Origin: Aphelocoma coerulescens
Taxonomy: Eukaryota > Chordata > Aves > Passeriformes > Corvidae
DNA length: 64,000 bases
Direction of reading: 5' to 3'
NCBI RefSeq assembly: GCF_041296385.1
Contig: NW_027184085.1
Coordinates: 58,624,109 to 58,688,108, forward strand
Position numbers and translations under genes: made by a program. Each line of letters starts with the position of its first letter. The first letter of the stretch is position 1. The notes under the pieces were generated by a model that did no database searches, was not told the origin of the DNA, and saw only the letters and a program-made list of their open reading frames with translations. Shown here piece after piece: positions 57,117 through 64,000 of the stretch.

Positions 57117-58820
57117 CTAAAGCAAAAGTAACAATATTATTAATATTTCACAGCATAAATCTTTTATCCATACCTAATGCCAGATTATACCAGTTATGTA
57201 TAAAAAGAAACAATATTTAGCAATTTGTTAAAGTTCCTCCTATCCTTTCTACATTTATGGGAAAATAGAAAAAGATATTTCATCCAGAAAAGGTCTCTTA
57301 TCAAGGTTAGCCTTACAAAGATAGTGATCCTGAGGCATCAGATCCTGCCTACAATTACACGATACACCTGATAAGTTTGATAACATTTCTTCCAAATTAT
57401 CCAAAACAACTCAAGCAAGAATTATTCACTTAGAAAAAACAGTTGTCTCCCAGAAAATTAAAATGCTTTCGAACACAGAAAGAAAAATGAAGCTTTTAAA
57501 ATACTACTTTTAAAGGCACAGTTAAGAACAAAATTATTTACTACCTCACCCACGGACTATGTTGCATTACTTTTCCCCTTTAAGAGGTTCCAGCTTCTTT
57601 TTGTTTTACACACTTTTCTTTTACTTTTTTTTTTCTAATTACATACTACATATTAAACCCCACATTACTGCCTAAAAGCTGTTCCTTGTGCAATCTACAG
57701 CTTCACAGTTCAGTTTTGAAGATATAAATTTTACCAACAGACTGACAGAGAACATCCTAGATCATGACAAACATAAAGGAAACCATAATAACCAACTCAA
57801 GCTATTAACGTAGCTGAAATCTTTTTTCCTCCTCTACTCGAGTTTTCAAAACAAACAAAAAAGCCCAGAAAGAAACAGGCATAAGCTCCAAAATTAAAGG
57901 AAGCAAACTGATTCTCACCTGTAGTAATTTTACTTATCTTAATTTGCATAAGGTCTTTACCAAAGAAATGAGAAATCAAAAGAAACCAAGTGCTGTGTAG
58001 TTTCATGTCTAATAAAAAAAAAAAAGGCTCTTCCCTGTATATTAACAGCAGAGCAAGACCACCACCTCCTGGGTGGAAGACTGAATAACAGCACTCCTCT
58101 TGTCACTTCAGAGAATCACCTACACAAGCCACTTGATAACAAGAATATTACCTAAACATGCTTTCAAAACAAGCATGGCTTGCCAATCTAGTCCCAGCTG
58201 GTTTAAAGAAACTCAGCTTGACCTACTGAGCCATTAAAACTAGACAATATATGAATAATCAATGAAACCCCTATACCTGCAGATCAAGAAACCCTCAACT
58301 CAAGAAGAGACACATGACTTAAACACCATGTTGCTCATCAGAGACCTCACCTTGGAAATTTGTTCCTCTTGACTTGCAATACAGTTTTCAAATACAATAG
58401 AAGTGTAAAGTGCCAAAAAGACACACTGTAACATATGTCTCATCAGCTTGGCATTTCTTCTTGCACAGAGGAGCATGAAACTCTTTTTAATGGTAAGGTT
58501 TGCAAGGAAAAAGCAGGAAAATTCAGCATTTGAAACTGGTCTCTTGCATGCGGATGCCTCTGTTGAAATTGCTGTTGAAATTGCTGTATCATTGTGTTGT
58601 CTTAATGAGACTACACCTGGGGGATTTTTTCTATCACAGGAAGGAGCTGCCTGAAACAGTATTCTTCGTATTTTTAAATGTAAAATAATGTATGTAACAT
58701 TCTCATACTTCACTAAATAGAGTGAAGAAACTGCAGTTGCCTAAAGTGAAAAGTTTAACTAAAAAGTGCGAAAGCACTACACTGGATTCACTGACGTCAC
58801 CATTACAGGTTAGCCTTGAA

Positions 58821-58898
58821 CCATTTCAAATATCTCCATGTAGGAATACCTCATCTCTTTAACGTTTATCAATTCATTTTTCTCCCCAACTCTCAAAA
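58821..58898 (+). repeat. 78-bp direct repeat, copy 1
   Basis: This copy starts CCATTTCAAATATCTCC and ends ACTCTCAAAA. It aligns without gaps to 59576-59653 with 67 of 78 positions identical by eye. Flanks on both sides differ. Confidence 0.85.
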
Positions 58899-59575
58899 GG
58901 GTTTTGTTACATGCACTGCTTATAAAATCTGATTACAGGAAGAATTAAGGGTTCCTTCAAAGACCTCTATATACTGTCTGCAATAATTTTCTGTGAAATT
59001 TTTTATACTACACAGAGGCTCTTTGAAGCAGCAGGCATTTCAGGACCTGATTTGTACAGTTATATATGGTCAAACTTTGATATAATTGACACAGATTTAA
59101 ATAAAAAAAACTTGTGAGTTTACATGCAAAAATCCCAAAGAACATCACCTACAGTATTTCAGATGTATGAAACCTTGGTATTTCATTATAAATGTTCAAA
59201 AATACTGAGCTTAACATACCCTCTATTCAACTGATTATTACTGTAGTGCCTCAGGGCTCTAGTTCACAATAACAGCATGCAGTCACTGCTGACACTGCCC
59301 TCAAACACAGGATTGAAGGGGACAATGTCAAGTACCCTAACAGCTACTTCAAGCATTTTGACATACACACTCTGTGTTCATATGACATTGTTACTTGCTA
59401 ACTCTCTGAAATCAAAGAAGTTCAGCTCTAAACTATAATGCTGCTTCTCTTTCCCTCTTCGTGCTTTCCAAACATCTTCCATGCAAACACATAGATTTAG
59501 AAAGAGCTACACCTAGAGATCTTTTCTAGAAACTGCAAGCTCAACCCTAATACTGCTTGCCATTAGGATATTCTA

Positions 59576-59653
59576 CCATTTCAAGTATTTCGATGTAGGA
59601 GTTTCTCATCTGTTTAATGTTTAGCAATTCACTTTTCTCCCTAACTCTCAAAA
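59576..59653 (+). repeat. 78-bp direct repeat, copy 2
   Basis: This copy starts CCATTTCAAGTATTTCG and ends ACTCTCAAAA. It pairs with 58821-58898, 755 bp away in the same orientation and inside the same intron. Confidence 0.85.
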
Positions 59654-59858
59654 CGAAACCAAGCCCTGAACAGTACATTTTCACTAAGGCTCTGCAGAGA
59701 ACAGAAGTATTTAAATTCCATCTGAGTTTGCACAGCCACACTGCTTAAATGCTGGTTTATACTTCCTAGTTCATATAGCAAGTATTTTTCTTGCACTGCT
59801 GACAGAAATCTTTATGTGTTTGGTGCTTTTTGTTAAATACGGACATGTGTGGATTTAC

Positions 59859-59962
59859 CTTGGCCTTTTCTGATGTTCTTTTTCCACCAAATCCTCCAGC
59901 TCCAACAAAAAACAAAGAGAACTGATTAAAACACACCAGCTCCTTTCCACAATAGGTATTCA
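59859..59962 (-). CDS. HSD17B4: HSD17B4 exon (probable exon 16): hydratase 2 domain, glycine-rich segment
   Basis: This 104-bp exon begins with two bases completing a Val codon and encodes 34 residues in a 2/0 arrangement. The block [20 protein letters not shown] is near-identical to the human hydratase 2 segment and is diagnostic of the family. The final residues EKAK precede the linker between the two hot-dog repeats. The acceptor is TTGTCTTTCAG|TG and the donor is AAG|GTAAAT. The open frame continues into the intron without protein similarity, so the donor defines the exon end. Confidence 0.96.
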
Positions 59963-61471
59963 CTGAAAGACAAAAAAGAGGAAGGTCATATATTGTCTTC
60001 AATCTCCTTTTTCATACAGCTAGCATATGTTGTTACAAGAGACAAGTTCAGCTGGAAACATGACAAAGCTCATTTTAACAACTGAGAAGGCAATGGTCAC
60101 ACTCACACTGCATTGTTGCAAGTCACTTCCTGAGCAGGGAAGACTAATGATCTGTTCCAAATAATATCATGAACTTTAACTACATAAAAGCATTAAAATT
60201 AAAAAATGAACTATCAAAATGGTGACAACATTCAAGGTGCTAAAAATATCTGACAACACAGTGCTGAAATTAGATTTATTTTTGCATCTCAAGACTGCAT
60301 TAACAATTTATTTAAATACAGAACTGTACTATAAAATATGATGCATTAAAAGCTATTGAGAGTACCCAGTGTGTAAAGTAGATTATGAACTCATACAAAA
60401 AGTGGTATTAGTGTCTTGTATGAGAAGAGTTCCAGAGTTTAAGGTCCTGTTCCTTCTTTTGAACAAGTCATACTTCTTACACTGAATTAAAATTCAGCTT
60501 CCTATTTCCAGGTCATATCTATTTCACTCCCTTACACTTTAGACTGGAATTCACAGCACTTTGTGTTAATAATGCTCATTTCCAGTTCCAGAAGAAATTT
60601 AAAAACCACCGAGACTCTGCTCACAAAAAGAACTTTTGCATTTTGCAGGAATAGACAGGCTTCATATTAGCCCAGTATGAAACCACAACACAGCTCTGAG
60701 GAACGGTCAGTAAAAACCTTTTACAATTTTATTTGACCACTGAAGGAATAAAAAGTCAACAGTGTTTAGAGATTCACTGCCTGTTAGCCTACTCTTGCTG
60801 TCTGGTTTTCCCAAAGGACCTTGGCATAATCACATCTAATGACAGTTAAGATTCTGAAAACTGCAAGTTATCAACTTCCGGAGACATTCTGATCCTCTAA
60901 CTTGGATAGAAGAGGAAAGATATGGGTTTTGTTTAGAATAAAATAATGTAGACATAAAAAAGGAATGCAGGACATGCTCTTGAAGATCGATACTTTGCAG
61001 ATCAATCTACACAACATACAGATATGATTAACCTTTGCAAAACTGCCCACAAAACACATGCAAACATGCAGACACACACCCCTTACTGTGGGGTGGCGGA
61101 ATATAAACTGGCCGCCTTCAGGCAGGAAAAAGTATTAACATTATTAAGAACTTTGATCAGTTTGCATACTGCGTTATTCTACCTACACAGGAAGAAAGTG
61201 TTCTTACTTCAGTATGCTCACTACCCAAGAACAATTACACTTTGATCATTTTGCATGGTGCATTATTCTATCTACACAGGAAGAAAGTGTTCTTATTTCA
61301 GTATTTTAACTGCCCAAGAACAATTACAGAGCCACATCTCACTAAGATTTAATAAGCTAAAAGTCTTATTTAGCCCCCGTGGAAGGGCTGGCAGTTATTG
61401 GCACAGCTAGTTAAAAAATGAAGCCTAATAAATTTTACTGCACCCCCTTCAAAAGCCATAAACTGTTTTAC
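59963..61471 (-). other. HSD17B4 intron (1.51 kb) with an 89-bp tandem duplication
   Basis: The only distinct feature is the head-to-tail duplication at 61150-61327. No transposable element is recognisable. Confidence 0.85.
61150..61327 (+). repeat. Tandem duplication of an 89-bp unit
   Basis: Copy 1 (61150-61238) and copy 2 (61239-61327) abut directly and align without gaps, with 79 of 89 positions identical by eye. Both start ACTTTGATCA and end CAAGAACAATTAC; the longest identical core is CTACACAGGAAGAAAGTG followed by TTCTTA. Confidence 0.95.
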
Positions 61472-61543
61472 CATCTATCAGCAAGACTGCGCCTGATCCT
61501 TTGTCAAGAATATCAGCAACAGTTGAAACTGAAGTTAATTGTC
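61472..61543 (-). CDS. HSD17B4: HSD17B4 exon (probable exon 15): hydratase 2 domain
   Basis: This 72-bp exon completes a Gly codon from the previous exon, encodes 23 full residues, and leaves one base of a Val codon. The recognisable core is VADILDKGSGAVLLID, matching the conserved strand pair preceding the variable tip of hydratase 2 in animal MFE-2. The N-terminal part (QLTSVSTV) differs from the human sequence, as expected for a surface segment. The acceptor is TTTCTTGCAG|GAC with a strong pyrimidine tract; the donor is G|GTAAAAC. Phases fit both neighbours. Confidence 0.94.
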
Positions 61544-62860
61544 CTGCAAGAAAAAAAGAACATGGACACACTGTAAGACTGTAAGGTTTTGCTTCAGGAA
61601 TGAAGCCCACAGATCACTCTTTACACTTCGTTACTAACTATCTTACTACTACCATTATTGTTGCTGTTATTATTTTTTTCATTATTATTATCAACATCAT
61701 AATCATTGTAATAGTCATAGTAATCATAATCATCATAACTATAACAACAGTGTCTGGGAATCTTTGCAAATCTTGGTTTGAAGATCTGAGTATTGTTTTG
61801 CTTCAGGTATTTTTTTTAAGTTTTAGGGTTTTTTTTTTCAATAGAATTTTGCTATAGTTCATGTATTTGGAGCGAAACACTTCCCTTTTCAGACTCAAAC
61901 ACATTGCTAACTTCAAAGATAGCTCCAATCATTTAAAAATTGTCCACAGGTTTCAAGAGGGCTGAGACAACCACAGTCTTACAGAAGAGAAGCTCAGCTC
62001 AGAGCCTGGGCACAGGGGTTTCTGAAGTTTGTCACTAGAAGTTATTGCTTTAGAGACACCATGTATTTATAAATCAGCCTACAGAATGTAAAAATAAAAA
62101 GCTTTATGAAATCCTGGCAATCCATTACTAATTATCAGACTTCTTCGAAGTAAGTGTAACTTTCAGATACCTCTTTTTTGTTTCAACAAGAAATTCTGCC
62201 ATTTATTTATAGCTTGCAATTTTTTTTGTCTGCTACACTCTCAAAAGATTTTTAAAAACTACTAATGAAGAAATCCAGACATATGCATATCTTGAATGAG
62301 TCTAACAAGCAACTCTCAGGGGCTGTAATCTGGGAAAACTCAGCCATCTCTGAAAAGAATTTGCTACTGCAGTAACTAATACCTTGAGAATTGTGACAGG
62401 AACAAAAGTAATTGTTTTTTGCCACCTCATTAAGATGTCGATTTGTTCTTTACATACATAATTTAAATCTTATCCTCTTACAGGCACACTGACACAATCA
62501 ACATTGAAGAATTAGGTAAACACCCCAGAAGTTTTATGATACCACCTTACAGAAATATTTAACAGTTCTGGTAATTAGTATCAGATGAATAATACATAGA
62601 CATGTAGTATATTTGCCTATTGTATCAAAGATTAAGCATACTTTACTAAGTGTCCTGTAGGAAAGCAACACTTGATCTCAAAAACATAGTTTCAGAACTC
62701 CTTCAAGAATATAACAGGTTGCCTCTCTTCTCCCACACTCCTTGTAAAAATTATATGCAGTAATACAGTTTGAAACAAAGCTTCCCTATTTCTATTTACA
62801 ATATGGCTACAGGAACTGTTGTCATAGTGAAAAACAAATCAGCAATACAGAAGGACTGAC
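61544..62860 (-). other. HSD17B4 intron (1.32 kb) with simple repeat
   Basis: The intron contains an ATT/ATC/ATA trinucleotide-like tract at 61660-61750 and is otherwise AT-rich without features. Confidence 0.8.
61660..61750. repeat. Degenerate trinucleotide repeat (ATT/ATC/ATA)
   Basis: TTATTATTT and CATTATTATTATCA pass into ATAATCAT and ATAGTAATCAT units. This explains an isoleucine-rich plus-strand frame in this area. Confidence 0.85.
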
Positions 62861-62912
62861 CTGAGGTTGGTAATGGTTTATAAAGCTCCAGATACTGCTC
62901 ACCATGCAGCAT
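62861..62912 (-). CDS. HSD17B4: HSD17B4 exon (probable exon 14): hydratase 2 domain
   Basis: This 52-bp exon encodes MLHGEQYLELYKPLPTS plus the first base of a Gly codon completed in the next exon. The HGEQYLELYKPLP block is strongly conserved in animal D-bifunctional proteins and belongs to the first hot-dog-like repeat of hydratase 2. The acceptor is TTTATATAG|ATG, with a rather poor pyrimidine tract, and the donor is G|GTCAGT. The exon is too short to stand out as an open frame and was found by protein similarity. The Met at its first codon is internal, not a start: the preceding exon ends in phase 0 with LAK and human has Val here. Confidence 0.94.
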
Positions 62913-63334
62913 CTATATAAAGAAAGACAGTGCTGTAACAACAATGAATAGATTACTTTCTCCCCCAAGTCAATACACAGCTATTTTAGAAAATGTTCAG
63001 AGCAAACAAATTTAAAAAACAACCAAGTTTTATTCTTCTGTTTTTCTAACTTCATCCCCAGATTATTTTCAAATAAAGCTTTAAGCTTTTGTGGTTTAAA
63101 AAAAAGTGTAGTGAACACAAATTAAAATTGAGTATCAAATTCATGATACATCTCATCATAGGAAGACACATTATACAAGAGAAGTAAATTAATTCTTTGG
63201 ATGTAAGAATTCAAAACACTAGATTTTTCTCTTCTAGAACAAAAGGAACTTAACAATATTACAAAAATACTAACTGAAGACACCTTTCAGTTACATGACA
63301 CACAACCAAAATTAGCTACTTAACTCTACCATAC
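62913..63334 (-). other. HSD17B4 intron (422 bp)
   Basis: A short AT-rich intron between the first two hydratase exons of the window. Nothing else is visible. Confidence 0.85.
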
Positions 63335-63568
63335 CTTTGCAAGATCAATATTTAGCCCTGGAAGAGAAGGAACACCATCAAACATTGAAGTTTGAGCAGG
63401 AATGACTCCAAAGCTGGGTAAACAGCAGAACTCTTCATTTCCTTCAAAGAGAAATTTTAGGTGGTCTGGATCCTTAGTTGACATTCCCACACCAAGTGCA
63501 TACAGAATAGGCTCCAAGTGAGTATATGTATACACGTTGGTAGCCAATTCACGGCCAACAATGCCTGT
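63335..63568 (-). CDS. HSD17B4: HSD17B4 exon (probable exon 13): start of hydratase 2 domain
   Basis: This 234-bp exon encodes 78 residues in phase 0/0, about human 325-402. It begins the 2-enoyl-CoA hydratase 2 half, which converts trans-2-enoyl-CoA to (3R)-hydroxyacyl-CoA. Visible family segments are YTHLEPILYALGVGMSTKDP, then the FEG motif, CCLPSFGVI and LPGLNIDLAK. The Glu of FEG falls at position 366 when numbered against the human protein, a residue reported as important for hydratase activity. The acceptor reads TTTCCAG before ACAGGC, and the donor is AAG|GTATGG. An open frame runs on past both splice sites, but the protein match stops exactly at them. This is the most 5' exon in the window; the next upstream exon must lie beyond 64000. 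Confidence 0.96.
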
Positions 63569-64000
63569 CTGGAAATTAGAAGACAGTGTAAAATAAAAAT
63601 TGAAAATAGTTAATATTGAACTTGCATTCTTTCTATAATTCTCTATCACACAAACTTGACATTTGAGCATTTTCTTTACAGTAACATGTAGGCGTAAATT
63701 ATGAGTATACCATAAAATATTAATGTATTCATTGCAATACAAGCAACCCAAATGCAAGGCATTATACTTTGCTTCAAGCAATCTATTTCAAGAATAAATG
63801 GTGTAACTTCATACAGCTGCACTCCCAGCAGTGCCTAAGATTTTTTCTAAAACAAACCACAAATGAAATACTTAACACCATAGTAAGACTGAAATGAGGA
63901 AAAATTATCTATAGAGAAGGAGCCAAAGCAAAACGACACTGCCCAGCAACACCCAAGCCCTCCTGCTTTTCTGAACAATACCCTAATTAAAGAGGCTTAA
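63569..64000 (-). other. HSD17B4 partial intron at window edge
   Basis: Intron sequence upstream of the exon ending at 63568. The open frame that runs across its start is a read-through of the exon. No further exon is recognisable before the window ends. Confidence 0.75.

Larger units (their letters stand above)
57117..59858 (-). other. HSD17B4 intron (2.74 kb) with paired 78-bp repeats
   Basis: The intron holds two related 78-bp segments (58821-58898 and 59576-59653) and a 137-codon minus-strand frame at 58300-58713 that matches nothing I know. The rest is AT-rich. Confidence 0.8.

Noticed and set aside
62910..62912. Internal ATG at the start of the 52-bp exon as an alternative translation start
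   Set aside because: The preceding exon joins in phase with matching protein on both sides; the Met is an internal residue.
63326..63781. 151-codon minus-strand frame taken as one uninterrupted gene
   Set aside because: Only 63335-63568 matches HSD17B4; the ends read into introns beyond good splice sites.

Overview
This is vertebrate nuclear DNA, and almost certainly from a bird. It is AT-rich and intron-rich, with no operons or prokaryotic signals. It carries several CR1 LINE fragments, an avian-type ERVL solo LTR and a SINE whose head resembles tRNA-Ile and whose tail is CR1-like. That SINE architecture is known from passerines (the TguSINE1 type), so a songbird or close relative is the best guess.

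The only protein-coding gene I can support is the 3' half of HSD17B4 (peroxisomal multifunctional enzyme type 2, D-bifunctional protein) on the minus strand. Twelve exons between 63568 and 22897 join without a frameshift or internal stop into 412 codons plus a stop. All eleven complete introns are GT-AG. Coding order runs from high to low coordinates: the 2-enoyl-CoA hydratase 2 region (63568 to about 38460), a divergent linker (about 38460-38414), then the SCP-2-like sterol carrier domain (35868-22897), ending in the peroxisomal targeting tripeptide AKL. The dehydrogenase half, the first exons and the promoter lie beyond 64000.

Layout: 1-22630 lies downstream of the gene and has no recognisable gene, only one CR1 copy (9846-10400) and simple repeats. 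22630-22896 is the probable 3' UTR. The introns hold nearly all other structure. 22987-24953 has the SINE; 25082-35729 has two CR1 copies and an unexplained GC-rich island; 35869-38413 has one CR1. 40964-41306 has a 37-nt homopolymer next to a splice acceptor. 41414-45329 has an ERVL LTR and a possible retroelement RNase H remnant. 45400-57050 has a CR1 ORF1/ORF2 junction fragment and a 1.3-kb LTR-like element. 57117-61471 has two local duplications.

I found no undescribed biological system. The most useful leads are the unusual splice environment of the 87-bp exon at 40877-40963, the possible RNase H fossil at 44693-44932, the GC-rich island at 29190-29560, the SINE, and the two duplication pairs.
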